From positions 1 to 24,898 of the forward strand of contig DATDFS010000053.1 of the NCBI GenBank assembly GCA_036522495.1: a DNA stretch of 24,898 nt, read 5' to 3'. Of the stretch, positions 7,289 to 15,536 are shown one piece after another. This DNA comes from Nitrososphaera_A sp036522495. GTDB lineage: Archaea; Thermoproteota; Nitrososphaeria; Nitrososphaerales; Nitrososphaeraceae. How positions within the stretch are numbered: the stretch's first letter is position 1; each line of letters opens with the position of its first letter. The notes under the pieces are model-generated. The model searched no databases and had not been told where the DNA came from. It saw nothing but the letters and a program-made list of their open reading frames with translations. Made by a program: the position numbers and the translations under genes.

Positions 7289-7597
7289 ATGAAGAATCGA
7301 AGTCGTTATGAAGTTATTGCAGCAATTCTAAAATCGGCTAATAAAGAGGAAACACGAACAAAAATAATGTATAAAGCGATGTTGAGTAATGACCAATGCA
7401 AAATTTACCTTGATTCACTACTTCATAATGGCCTAATTCAAGAGGTTAACAGTGGTAATAAAATGGTCTATAGAGTAACTCACAAGGGTAGCAAATTCCT
7501 AGCATATTATGATCAAATGAAAGAATTACTGCCAGTCGGAATTGAAGAAAACATTGCTGATGAGTATTATCGTTTGAATAATCGTTTGAATACCTAA
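7289..7597 (+). CDS. Winged-helix DNA-binding protein (HTH_45-like), second of a pair
   Basis: A 102-residue protein with the same order as its upstream paralogue: YEVIAAILKSANKEETRTKIMYKAMLSNDQCKIYLDSLLHNGLI, wing GNKMVYRVTHKGSKFLAYY, then the helix QMKELL and a polar tail. It has HTH_45/PF14947 pattern and probably dimerises on DNA as a compact winged-helix regulator. A TATA-like GTTTATTTC (about 7266-7274) lies about 20 nt upstream of the ATG; a short leader is possible. It is convergent with the GvpD-like ATPase, whose stop lies 10 nt downstream. The pair probably arose by duplication but has diverged strongly. Confidence 0.74.
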   Translation: MKNRSRYEVIAAILKSANKEETRTKIMYKAMLSNDQCKIYLDSLLHNGLIQEVNSGNKMVYRVTHKGSKFLAYYDQMKELLPVGIEENIADEYYRLNNRLNT

Positions 7598-7607
7598 CTA
7601 ACTATGA

Positions 7608-9080
7608 CTAAACTATAGGCTCAAGTTTGATCTTTGGATATCCTGAAGATATATCAATTACAATTGCATGCAAACAGGTGTGAGGAACCAAAGATTGCAG
7701 AAACAGGGTACCATTTATCATTGTAAATCTTACGTGCATATCAGATACTCCGGCCAGACGTTCGCCTACATCTTGTGAATGCCGGACTACAACTATAGAG
7801 AGATCAGTATTCGCTTTAATGAAGGGCATGAGATCTATCCCATTAATTTCTCCATAATTTTGCATTTTTTGGAACATTTCTCCACCCATTATATTCAACA
7901 AAAGTTTGTTTGGATACTCTTGTCTTGTTTTAGTTATAACATCGTGAAAGAATTCAAACTGTTTCTCAAAAACATCCCACTTAGAACGCGATGTCCCATT
8001 ATAATCACAGCTGCCTTTGGCCTTACTTGAAGGAAGGAAAATTTTAACGAGCCCTCTTTCAGAGTTTGTAGATAGATAAGGTTCTAGATATGGCATTACT
8101 GCTTTAGGATCAACTTCATCGATCGGTTGTAATAAGATGGGACTGCACATTCTGACAAAATTTGACATAATCCTTGCCAAGAATGTCATTATGACTCTTG
8201 CATTTATATCAGAGTCTAATTCAATGAGTATAATACTTTTTTTTGGGAAGCCGCCTCCGAGCGTAATATCCAGTTCTGGATATCCACTTGCGATATAATG
8301 ATCTTCAGGAAGTGATTGGAATAAATGTTCTATTTTATTAAATGCGATGCTTGATTTAACAGTAGTTATAAACTCAGCCGGCTTATAAGAATCATAGCTT
8401 CGAAAAATACCATTATTAAGTGAATAAATGTACGATGGTTTGTTTATCATAACTCCACGTAATTTAGAAAGGAAGATTTCCCTTATTCTTATGTTGTCAC
8501 AGTACTTCTGCCCCAATTCTATTATCCCATCCACAAGGAAATCTAGTGTCGTGTCTTTCGGATCTTCACTAATAAAAATTAATTTAGCGCCCGCTCTTTC
8601 GCGCCAGGTCTGTAGTACCCTTTCATTATTTAATCGCGCCTCTTTATCCATAAAAGATGCAATAGCATCCCAGCTGTCAATAATGATTATCGGTGCTTTA
8701 ACATCCATCAATTGATTTGTAATTCTCTCAAAAAGTGATTCGGGCTCATCGAGACGTGCATCTTCAAAGCTTGATAAATTGTAATCTCGTCCTGATAGTT
8801 CATTTGGTTCCGATACTTTTGGCCGGCCAACAAATTTGTCAAGCCATGGATAATATAAAAAAAGTTGTTTTGGAGAAATCCTTGTAGAAATATAGAAAAA
8901 ATTGCTTTTAATCTTCAATGCTCTCAGGATAGTAAGTGAAAGGGTAGTTTTACCTGTTCCCGCATAGCCTTTGATAAGCAAGGAATATGTATTCCGTTGA
9001 ACAAATTGCATTAGCTCATAGGGAATATGAACGAGTTTTTCAGTCTGCTCATTATTCGAGCTTTTTACATTTGTTCTCAT
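7608..9080 (-). CDS. GvpD/KaiC-like RecA-fold ATPase, two-domain
   Basis: A 490-residue soluble ATPase. Domain 1 has Walker A GYAGTGKT (residues 38-45) preceded by YELMQFVQRNTYSLLIK, the segment FFYISTRISPKQLFLYYPWL, and Walker B APIIIIDSWDAI (129-140). This order resembles GvpD and the RAD55/KaiC-like ATPases. Domain 2 (about 262-490) begins SGYPELDITLGGGFPKK, where a P-loop is expected, but lacks the GKT residues, so it probably does not hydrolyse ATP. GvpD represses gas-vesicle genes in haloarchaea; no gvp genes are seen here, so a signal-transducing or regulatory ATPase role is inferred. The gene is convergent with the winged-helix pair. A TATA-like GATTATTATTAC lies about 25 nt upstream on minus. 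Confidence 0.8.
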   Translation of the reverse strand: MRTNVKSSNNEQTEKLVHIPYELMQFVQRNTYSLLIKGYAGTGKTTLSLTILRALKIKSNFFYISTRISPKQLFLYYPWLDKFVGRPKVSEPNELSGRDYNLSSFEDARLDEPESLFERITNQLMDVKAPIIIIDSWDAIASFMDKEARLNNERVLQTWRERAGAKLIFISEDPKDTTLDFLVDGIIELGQKYCDNIRIREIFLSKLRGVMINKPSYIYSLNNGIFRSYDSYKPAEFITTVKSSIAFNKIEHLFQSLPEDHYIASGYPELDITLGGGFPKKSIILIELDSDINARVIMTFLARIMSNFVRMCSPILLQPIDEVDPKAVMPYLEPYLSTNSERGLVKIFLPSSKAKGSCDYNGTSRSKWDVFEKQFEFFHDVITKTRQEYPNKLLLNIMGGEMFQKMQNYGEINGIDLMPFIKANTDLSIVVVRHSQDVGERLAGVSDMHVRFTMINGTLFLQSLVPHTCLHAIVIDISSGYPKIKLEPIV

Positions 9081-9281
9081 TCAATTTAACATGGCTCCAG
9101 TAGTAATAATAATCCTTTCTAATTTTGTGTTCGTCAAGATAACAGATATCCTTTATTAAACTGGGTAATATAGGGGAATTCTTCTCGCTTTTTGCAGAAC
9201 GTCCTCGTCAAATTTTTCATCTTTCTATCGGCTATCTCATAAACAAGCTTGTGTAAATGAAATTCCTTCATTTTATGATAT

Positions 9282-10349
9282 TTATGGGGCGATTTCCTTT
9301 TTGAAACGCAAGGCATCTATAAGTCCTTCTGCATAACCAATACTCAAAACAGCAAGTTCAAGTTTGCCCTGCTTCAAAAACCTCTCTGCATCATCAATAT
9401 AGTAATCTGCATTATCAAGTAATTCAATCAACCCTTTGTTAGTCGAGAAATTATTCTCTTCTCTGATAGCGCATTTCAATTGATCAACTGCATATTTAGC
9501 TTTTGGAGCATATTTTTTCACCATGTTTACTGAAATTTTCTGGATATTCAGTGTGTTATCTATCGGCTCATCTACGTTACAAGTCAACGTTGTAAGTGCA
9601 TCCAACTCTGTAAAATGAAGCGGCCCCGTTATTATTATAGAGTGAGGACCTATTCCAAAATCGGTGTTAATTAGTGATTTAACTTTGCCAGACATGATTT
9701 TTTGCTGTTCTGTACCGATCCTAGAGGTAACAATTACAAACGTTCCTTCTGAAAAGATCCCATATCTTAGATCTTGTTCCAGTTCCAATAAGGATTTGAA
9801 CACGCAACGTGGATCAAGAAAAAACAATTTATTATGAATATCATTATATTCAGTCAATATGAGTGTGTGATTCCCTACCATCAAATTGTCAAAAATTGTA
9901 TTGTACACACTAATATTTGACTTGAATTCTAACATCATCGTAACTGTTCTTCCAAATTTGTATATGTGCAACCCAGTTTCACCTATCAGCGAGGTAAGAC
10001 CAGAAGCGGCATGTATAATATTGACTTTAATTGAACTTTTTACGGCCCTCACATATAGTTCTGTAAGAGTAGTGGCAATCAATGGATCGCCATACGTTAA
10101 GAGTACAATATTCTTGGTCATTGCTTCATTAAGAATCTCCCGTCCATCCTCTACGAACCATCGCTGGACAGGTATTATTATGCTACTATCTTCCTTTCCA
10201 ATTAAAATATTCAAACCGGCCAACTCCTCGTCGGACAATGCACTCGTAAATCTCTCGACATATATTGTGTCACTCATTTTCAAAATGTCCAGCGCGCGAA
10301 TGCTAATACCCTTATAGCCATTAATTCCTATCCCGATAAGCCAGAGCAC
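9282..10349 (-). CDS. dphB: Diphthine synthase DphB fused to a DUF357 domain
   Basis: Residues about 1-265 are DphB, which methylates the modified histidine of elongation factor 2 with S-adenosylmethionine during diphthamide synthesis. Visible motifs are LIGIGINGYKG at the start, ILLTYGDPLIATT-type loop (residues about 80-95), the AASGLTSLIGETGLHIYKFG segment and GPHSIIITGPLHFTELDAL. Usual DphB length is about 250-285. The extra C-terminus (about 283-350: AKYAVDQLKCAIREE..., then DNADYYIDDAERFLKQGK and AVLSIGYAEGLIDALRF) is DUF357-like. The start is a GTG. It is the last gene of the lysine operon, 23 nt after lysK, and probably cotranscribed although unrelated to lysine synthesis. Confidence 0.88.
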   Translation of the reverse strand: MLWLIGIGINGYKGISIRALDILKMSDTIYVERFTSALSDEELAGLNILIGKEDSSIIIPVQRWFVEDGREILNEAMTKNIVLLTYGDPLIATTLTELYVRAVKSSIKVNIIHAASGLTSLIGETGLHIYKFGRTVTMMLEFKSNISVYNTIFDNLMVGNHTLILTEYNDIHNKLFFLDPRCVFKSLLELEQDLRYGIFSEGTFVIVTSRIGTEQQKIMSGKVKSLINTDFGIGPHSIIITGPLHFTELDALTTLTCNVDEPIDNTLNIQKISVNMVKKYAPKAKYAVDQLKCAIREENNFSTNKGLIELLDNADYYIDDAERFLKQGKLELAVLSIGYAEGLIDALRFKKEIAP

Positions 10350-10372
10350 AGTAGGATGAATATCTTTAAGCT

Positions 10373-11509
10373 CTATATTTTGCCTTTGGTAGTGTTCATC
10401 TTTTTGCTTTGATGGAGTCTCGACATATGGAATAGAGCTCTGTTAAACACTTCTATACTAGAAATATATTCTTCGATCTTTACTCTTTCATCAGCACTAT
10501 GGGAAGCGTGCGGGTCACCGGGTCCAAAGGTTATAACAGGTATTTTGAATGCATTGCCAAGTATATTCATATCGCCGGTACCTGTTTTGCGTAAAAGAAT
10601 TGGATGCTTCTTACGAACATCAAGAATTGAAAGTGAAAGTGCTCTAACCAGAGGAGATGTGTGATTCGCTTCAAATGGCTCGGTTTTGTCTTCGATTCTA
10701 TAGGTCGCTTTTACTCGCTTCTCAATAGCAACCTTAGAGATAGCTTCGTCCAAAATTTTGAGTACTTCTTCGCATGTAGTAATAATTGGTATTCTAATGT
10801 CTATTGTTATTTTACATTTCTGCGGCGTTACATTATGGCTAGAGCCGCCTATGATTTCAGACAGACTGCAGGTTATAGAGTTGGTCTTATTGTCTCTAGT
10901 GCCCACCCGATCAAGTTCCGACTTTATGGCGTTCCATAAATCGTACATTTCTTCGATCGAATTTTTGGCTAGCCAAGGCGCACTTGCATGAGCACTGGCT
11001 CCAACGTCGCATGCAAGTCTAATTTCTAGTCTGCCTTTGTACGCGATAGTGATATTGTCGATGCCACTTGGCTCGCCAAAAATTGCATAATCTGCTGAAA
11101 GCTTGTTTTTTACGAGTTGTTTGACCCCTGTTGCATTTCCTTCTTCGTCAACAACCCCAGCGAAAATTATGGTTCCTCTCTGTTTTGGAAATTCGGAAGC
11201 TGCAAGTAACATTGCAATAAGAGGTCCCTTTGCATCCGATGCTCCACGACCATATATGAAGCCGTTTTCTATCCGGACTGGAATTTGGCCAGGCACAGTA
11301 TCCATGTGGCCGCAAAGCAATATCCTAGGTTCGCCATTTCCTTTAGTTGCAATAACGTTCCCCACACTATCAATATTGACTTGTTCAAAACCAAGCTCGT
11401 TAACACACCTGTCTTTTATTATATTTGCTAGCGAGGCTTCAGATCTTGACGGCGTGTATTGTTCAAGAGCTTTTTTTAGTAGTTCGATAGCATACCCAGG
11501 GGAAATCAA
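10373..11509 (-). CDS. lysK: [LysW]-lysine/[LysW]-ornithine hydrolase (M20 family)
   Basis: A 378-residue M20 metallopeptidase that releases lysine (or ornithine) from the LysW C-terminal glutamate, the last step of the carrier-protein pathway. Metal ligands are visible as CGHMDTVPG (H68, D70), GASDAKG (D92), DEEG (E122/E123) and GEPS (E146); the SHNVTPQK and GDPHASHSADE blocks complete the two-zinc site. The middle region (about 165-265) is the dimerisation domain. The start is TTG at 11509, 3 nt after the lysX stop; no earlier or nearby ATG fits. It is expected to serve both branches because no second copy is present here. Confidence 0.9.
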   Translation of the reverse strand: MISPGYAIELLKKALEQYTPSRSEASLANIIKDRCVNELGFEQVNIDSVGNVIATKGNGEPRILLCGHMDTVPGQIPVRIENGFIYGRGASDAKGPLIAMLLAASEFPKQRGTIIFAGVVDEEGNATGVKQLVKNKLSADYAIFGEPSGIDNITIAYKGRLEIRLACDVGASAHASAPWLAKNSIEEMYDLWNAIKSELDRVGTRDNKTNSITCSLSEIIGGSSHNVTPQKCKITIDIRIPIITTCEEVLKILDEAISKVAIEKRVKATYRIEDKTEPFEANHTSPLVRALSLSILDVRKKHPILLRKTGTGDMNILGNAFKIPVITFGPGDPHASHSADERVKIEEYISSIEVFNRALFHMSRLHQSKKMNTTKGKI

Positions 11510-11512
11510 TTC

Positions 11513-12388
11513 TTATTTTCCTATCTTAGAAGCAAAATCAACCATCAATCCTGGAATATCAACTCCAGTTACCCTTACCGTATTTCTAAATTCAGTTGTG
11601 TTGTTGATCTCATGAACAATTAAACCATGCTCCCTACTTTCCATAAGATCAACACCAACAATTTGTCCTTCCATAGCTTTTGTAGCTTTTATACATATGT
11701 CTTCTAACTCGTTTGTTACTGGACAAGTTTCAGCATGTCCGCCTAATGCCATGTTAGTTTTCCATTCACCGGGACCAGAGTAGCGATAAATTGCTGCAAC
11801 AACGGTGTCTCCTATAACAATTGCCCTAATATCTCTAGGAGGTCGACTAACAAGTTCTTCAAAGTAGTATACCTGATAAAGTGGAAACATGTGCTCTCTA
11901 TCTTCAATTACTGCATTGGCAGCGTCCCTATCACGAAGAAGGGCAATTAATCTCCCCCAGCTTCCGATTGTAGGCTTGATAACTGCAGGATACCCCAAGT
12001 TGTCAAGAGCCGCGATCGCAGATTCTTCAGAAAAGGCAGAGAATGCGTTAGGGGTCTTTACCCCTGCTTTTTGAAGCTCCATATGAGCAAATAATTTATT
12101 ACCACAAACGGTTGCAGTACGGAGAGAATTGATAATATGTGCTCCAAGACCCTCTAATGCTGCAGTTGCGTGAACACTCTTGAAATAGCTAACACAACGT
12201 TGAATAATGACTTTATTCAGGTATGGCGAGGACTCTCTTTCATTGTTCAGATCGATAGAAAGATCTTTACAATTAATATTATTTACTTTAATATCTCTCT
12301 TCTTAGCAGCTTCATACAGTGCCTTTTCTTCCCATCGAATATTGTCGTAAAGTATGCTAAGAGAAGATGTTACCTTCTCTTCTGTCAC
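11513..12388 (-). CDS. lysX: LysX: LysW-alpha-aminoadipate ligase (ATP-grasp)
   Basis: A 291-residue ATP-grasp ligase that joins alpha-aminoadipate to the C-terminal glutamate of LysW. Visible features are the Lys at 138 in PAVIKPTIGSWGRL, the RPPRDIRAIVIG block, IVGVDLMES and the NNTTEFRN loop (262-269) followed by TGVDIPG. GSWGRL and the RN-TGVDIPG ending resemble Thermus LysX, and unlike the second copy (17516-18376), so this copy is taken as the lysine-branch enzyme; its neighbours, homocitrate synthase and lysK, agree. The GTG start overlaps the lysW1 stop (GTGA, 4 nt), indicating translational coupling. Substrate choice is inferred, not shown; bifunctional LysX enzymes exist. Confidence 0.86.
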   Translation of the reverse strand: MTEEKVTSSLSILYDNIRWEEKALYEAAKKRDIKVNNINCKDLSIDLNNERESSPYLNKVIIQRCVSYFKSVHATAALEGLGAHIINSLRTATVCGNKLFAHMELQKAGVKTPNAFSAFSEESAIAALDNLGYPAVIKPTIGSWGRLIALLRDRDAANAVIEDREHMFPLYQVYYFEELVSRPPRDIRAIVIGDTVVAAIYRYSGPGEWKTNMALGGHAETCPVTNELEDICIKATKAMEGQIVGVDLMESREHGLIVHEINNTTEFRNTVRVTGVDIPGLMVDFASKIGK

Positions 12389-12552
12389 TGGCCCCAGTCC
12401 TCGCCCACAACTTGGGCTGGTTTTATATTAAATTCTTCCTCTGCCTTTAAAAGCTCATAACTTGCACCACAGTCTGGACATGTTACGATTTCACCCTCGA
12501 TTGAGTCGGAGGGAATTTTGATTTCTGCATCACATTCTGGACATTTAACCAT
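12385..12552 (-). CDS. lysW: LysW amino-group carrier protein, lysine-branch copy
   Basis: A 55-residue acidic carrier protein. The zinc-ribbon half has CPEC and CPDC (residues 4-7 and 25-28), and it ends in EDWGQ, so the Glu whose side chain carries the intermediates lies in the conserved EDWG motif typical of LysW. The protein shields and positions the amino group during the LysX, LysZ, LysY, LysJ and LysK steps. It lies 8 nt after the homocitrate synthase stop and overlaps the lysX GTG by 4 nt. GGAG in the end of the upstream gene serves as a possible Shine-Dalgarno. A second copy exists at 18377-18550. Confidence 0.9.
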   Translation of the reverse strand: MVKCPECDAEIKIPSDSIEGEIVTCPDCGASYELLKAEEEFNIKPAQVVGEDWGQ

Positions 12553-12560
12553 GCTATCAT

Positions 12561-13793
12561 TTACTCCTTGGCCTTTACTTTTGGAGTTTCATCATTAAGT
12601 ATTTTTCTCTCCAACCTATCGTCCAAATATAACTCCAAGATATCACCCATACGAAGTTCTTTCAAACCACGAGCTAGAATCTCTCCCTCATGCTGACGTG
12701 TTTCTAATCCTAGCAGTGATAACAAGTAACTTGCACCATTCTTTCCTGCTAGTTCTCCAAATACGATCTTGCGTCTATTACCTACAACCTTCGGTTCCAA
12801 TATTTCGTACGCAGCTGGATTTTTGAGAATCGCGGCAAGATGAGTGCCTGCTTTGTGTTTATATGCGCTATCTCCCACAATTGGTTTCGATTCGGGAATT
12901 TCCAAATCAGTATATTCTGAAATTGTCTTGGATAGATCTTTCAACATATGCAACCTTAAATTATTATTTGATTTGTAAATTAACATCAACGCAACTGCAG
13001 TTTCAGCTAATGCTGGAATACCGGTTCTTTCTCCAAACCCATCTATGGTGGTATGGATTTGATCTGCACCTGCCTCGCATCCCGCCAATGCATTTGCCAA
13101 TGCTAATCCAACATCATTGTGACAATGTACGTCTAGTGAGCTTTTCGATGTATCTATATTTTCATATACCATCTTGACAAGATTGTACATACCTTTCGGA
13201 CACATGATCCCTACTGTATCTGGAATACTTATTCTCTCAATCCCACGGCAGTTCATCTCTTTACACATTTCAATAAGAAAGGCGGGATCGGTTCTGCTTG
13301 CATCCTCCATTGTGAATCGTGCTTTCAAGCCATGCGCATTAATATAATCAGCAACTTCGAGTGCTCTTATTTTTGCCTCTTCTCTTGTAATCTTTAATTT
13401 TGTTGACAGATGAATATCTGAAATACCCATATATGTGGCAATCCATGACGCTCCACAGTTAATGGCAATATCTACATCAGATTTTATCGCTCGCACGTGT
13501 GCCAGAATGTCAGCTTTTAATCCCTGTTTTATAATCGTCTTTGTAGCCTCAAAATGATCTGTTGATACTACTGGACTGATCTCTATTTGATCAACACCGA
13601 ACGAATCGAGCATCCACGCAATCTGAATTCTTTGTTTTTTTGTGAATGACACTCCGGGGTGTTGTTCTCCCTCCCTAAGAGTTGAGTCAAGAATTCTAAT
13701 TTTCTTCCTATTAGTGTCAAATCCATTATACCAGTGCGCATAATAGTTAGGATCATCTGATTTTAGCGACATTTGATTCTCTAATGAACTCAT
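12561..13793 (-). CDS. lysS: Homocitrate synthase (DRE-TIM metallolyase family)
   Basis: A 410-residue enzyme that condenses acetyl-CoA with 2-oxoglutarate to homocitrate, the committed step toward alpha-aminoadipate. Residues 36-47 are LDSTLREGEQHPG (DRE motif: R40, E41), residues 223-227 HCHND give the metal-binding histidines, and IDGFGERTGIP (250-260) is conserved. HPGVSF after the DRE loop favours homocitrate synthase over isopropylmalate synthase, and the lysW-lysX neighbours agree. The ATG at 13793 is the longest start; a TATA-like TTTATATCGC (minus, 13802-13812) is only 14 nt away, so the second Met, at 13772, may be the real start. No C-terminal allosteric domain is present. Confidence 0.88.
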   Translation of the reverse strand: MSSLENQMSLKSDDPNYYAHWYNGFDTNRKKIRILDSTLREGEQHPGVSFTKKQRIQIAWMLDSFGVDQIEISPVVSTDHFEATKTIIKQGLKADILAHVRAIKSDVDIAINCGASWIATYMGISDIHLSTKLKITREEAKIRALEVADYINAHGLKARFTMEDASRTDPAFLIEMCKEMNCRGIERISIPDTVGIMCPKGMYNLVKMVYENIDTSKSSLDVHCHNDVGLALANALAGCEAGADQIHTTIDGFGERTGIPALAETAVALMLIYKSNNNLRLHMLKDLSKTISEYTDLEIPESKPIVGDSAYKHKAGTHLAAILKNPAAYEILEPKVVGNRRKIVFGELAGKNGASYLLSLLGLETRQHEGEILARGLKELRMGDILELYLDDRLERKILNDETPKVKAKE

Positions 13794-13821
13794 TTCGCAA
13801 GCGATATAAACGTTTTCGCAA
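13794..13821 (-). promoter_or_regulatory. Promoter of homocitrate synthase, TATA flanked by direct repeats
   Basis: A TATA-like GTTTATATCG (minus) lies at about 13802-13812. It is flanked by two TTCGCAA copies (plus-strand sequence, 13794-13800 and 13815-13821), 21 bp apart, about two helical turns. GTGTACAC (13836-13843) is an 8-nt palindrome further upstream. TTCGCAA may be an operator; no TTGG-type sites are present here, unlike at argG and lysY. Confidence 0.35.
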
Positions 13822-13939
13822 CTAAGTTCGTTGATGTGTACACCTTTTTTCGTTGCATTCGCAGATGAATTATTATATGTTATCGAATTTCGTCAGTTTA
13901 CAAACAAAAGGAGCGACAATAGCGACAGTAGACAAGATT

Positions 13940-14365
13940 CTATCGCATGGTTTTAAGAATGATCACTGTATTTGTGTCATAGACACCTTCCGTTTTGCGT
14001 ACGTCATCAATACATTTGTTAATTTCTATGATCGTAGGTGCCGCGATAATTGCTGCAATATCATATTGTCCTGTAATTTCATATATTACTTCAACACCTT
14101 TAAGATTCATGAGTTTAGAAGAAACTACATTTGTATCAGCAGTAGAATTAACTGATATAAGCGTTATTGCACTTGTTTTGTCTCTAGCACTCATTTCAAT
14201 GGTAAATTTCTTAATAATTCCATTGTCAATCAGGTTCTTTACGCGCCTTCTTACAGCAGATTCAGACAATCCTATCTCGCTTGCAATCTCTACAAATGAT
14301 TTACGGGAGTCCTTTTGTAAAGTTTGTATTATCTTTTCATCAACTGAATCAAGGTCAGATGACAT
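13940..14365 (-). CDS. lysM: LysM: Lrp/AsnC-family regulator
   Basis: A 141-residue regulator with an N-terminal helix-turn-helix (residues about 5-55: DEKIIQTLQKDSRKSFVEIASEIGLSESAVRRRVKNLIDNGII) and a C-terminal RAM/AsnC ligand domain (about 65-141: ISVNSTADTNVV, MNLKGVEVIYEITGQYDIAAIIAA, TEGVYDTNTVIILK). In Sulfolobus solfataricus, LysM binds upstream of the lysWXJK promoter and senses lysine. The gene is the last of lysY-lysZ-lysJ-lysM and overlaps the lysJ stop by 11 nt, so it is cotranscribed with the genes it may control. Oligomerisation and ligand are inferred from the family. Confidence 0.85.
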   Translation of the reverse strand: MSSDLDSVDEKIIQTLQKDSRKSFVEIASEIGLSESAVRRRVKNLIDNGIIKKFTIEMSARDKTSAITLISVNSTADTNVVSSKLMNLKGVEVIYEITGQYDIAAIIAAPTIIEINKCIDDVRKTEGVYDTNTVIILKTMR

Positions 14366-15536
14366 TTCTCCTCTGCTCCTCTTTCGTAAACAAGTGATCC
14401 ATTATTTCCAATGCTCGAGCAACAGTTTTTTCATCTATTACAAGTGGAGGAAGTAGCCTAATTATGTTTCTTCCTGAATATAACATTAGCAACCCATTTC
14501 TGATCCCATCAAGTAGTATATCCCTTACGTCAAAACGCATTTCTACTGCCAACATCATACCTAAACCTCTAACTTCTCGTATTATTTTGTGTCTATCTCC
14601 CAGCGCTAGAAGACCATTTTTGAAATATTTACCAGTACTTGAAGCATTTTCAACTAGTTTGTCTTCTACCAGTGCATCAAGGGTCGCAATACCTGCAGCA
14701 CATGCAAGAGGACTTCCAGCAAAGGTAGAAGAGTGCTCGCCTACCTTCATTGCTTCCATGATTTCAGGTTTTACCAATGTTAATCCCATTGGAACTCCGC
14801 CTGCAATTCCTTTTGCAAGACACATAATATCCGGAGTAGTGCCCCAGTTTTGCCCTGCCCACATCTTGCCTGTTCTGCCTAAACCGGTTTGAATTTCATC
14901 AAATATCAAAACTAATTTGCGACGATTACAAATTTCTCTAATGCGTTGGATCAAACCGTCAGGTGGGACAATTATTCCTGTTTCTCCTTGAATCGGTTCC
15001 AAAATTACAGTTCCTGTATCGTCATCAATCGCTCCTTCTAATTTGGAAGAATCATTGTAAGGAACAAACTTTACGCCGCTTAAAAGCGGCATGAATGATC
15101 GTCGGTATTTTTCATTATGAGTTATTGAAAGGGCTCCGAATGTCTTTCCATGGTATGCACCATTCATAGCAATTATACCTGGCTTGCCGGAATATTTACG
15201 AGAGAATTTTAATGCAGCTTCCACTGCTTCAGCGCCACTGTTACAGAAAAATATTTTGTTTAGTCCCTCTGGGGCTAATCTCGACAATTTTTGCAGGAAC
15301 CTTAGTCTAGTGTCATTGTATGCAGACATATGACATATTATGAGTTTCTCAGCTTGATCTTTGACCGCTTTTACAATCCTGTTATTGCAATGTCCTACAA
15401 GTGCAACACCATATCCTCCCATACAATCAACGTACTCCTTGCCAGATGTATCCCAGATGTATGCGCCTTTACCAAGTGAAATGTTTATGGGAAATCTCTG
15501 ATACAGATTAGCTACATACTGGTCTTCACCGTTCAA
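14355..15536 (-). CDS. lysJ: [LysW]-aminoadipate semialdehyde/[LysW]-glutamate semialdehyde aminotransferase (PLP)
   Basis: A 393-residue class-III aminotransferase (acetylornithine aminotransferase family, also called argD) acting on LysW-bound semialdehydes to give LysW-lysine or LysW-ornithine. Visible are NSGAEAVEAALK (99-110), IFDEIQTGLGRTG (211-223, with D213 and E214) and the PLP-lysine K242 in CLAKGIAGGVP. It starts with TTG, overlapping the lysZ stop by 4 nt (TTGA), so translation is coupled. Length is standard. No second copy is present in the window, so it may serve both arginine and lysine branches. Confidence 0.9.
   Translation of the reverse strand: MNGEDQYVANLYQRFPINISLGKGAYIWDTSGKEYVDCMGGYGVALVGHCNNRIVKAVKDQAEKLIICHMSAYNDTRLRFLQKLSRLAPEGLNKIFFCNSGAEAVEAALKFSRKYSGKPGIIAMNGAYHGKTFGALSITHNEKYRRSFMPLLSGVKFVPYNDSSKLEGAIDDDTGTVILEPIQGETGIIVPPDGLIQRIREICNRRKLVLIFDEIQTGLGRTGKMWAGQNWGTTPDIMCLAKGIAGGVPMGLTLVKPEIMEAMKVGEHSSTFAGSPLACAAGIATLDALVEDKLVENASSTGKYFKNGLLALGDRHKIIREVRGLGMMLAVEMRFDVRDILLDGIRNGLLMLYSGRNIIRLLPPLVIDEKTVARALEIMDHLFTKEEQRRNVI

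Noticed and set aside
9134..9316. 60-residue basic minus-strand frame overlapping the dphB end
   Set aside because: It overlaps dphB out of frame and shows no domain or promoter; only the part from 9271 on lies outside dphB.
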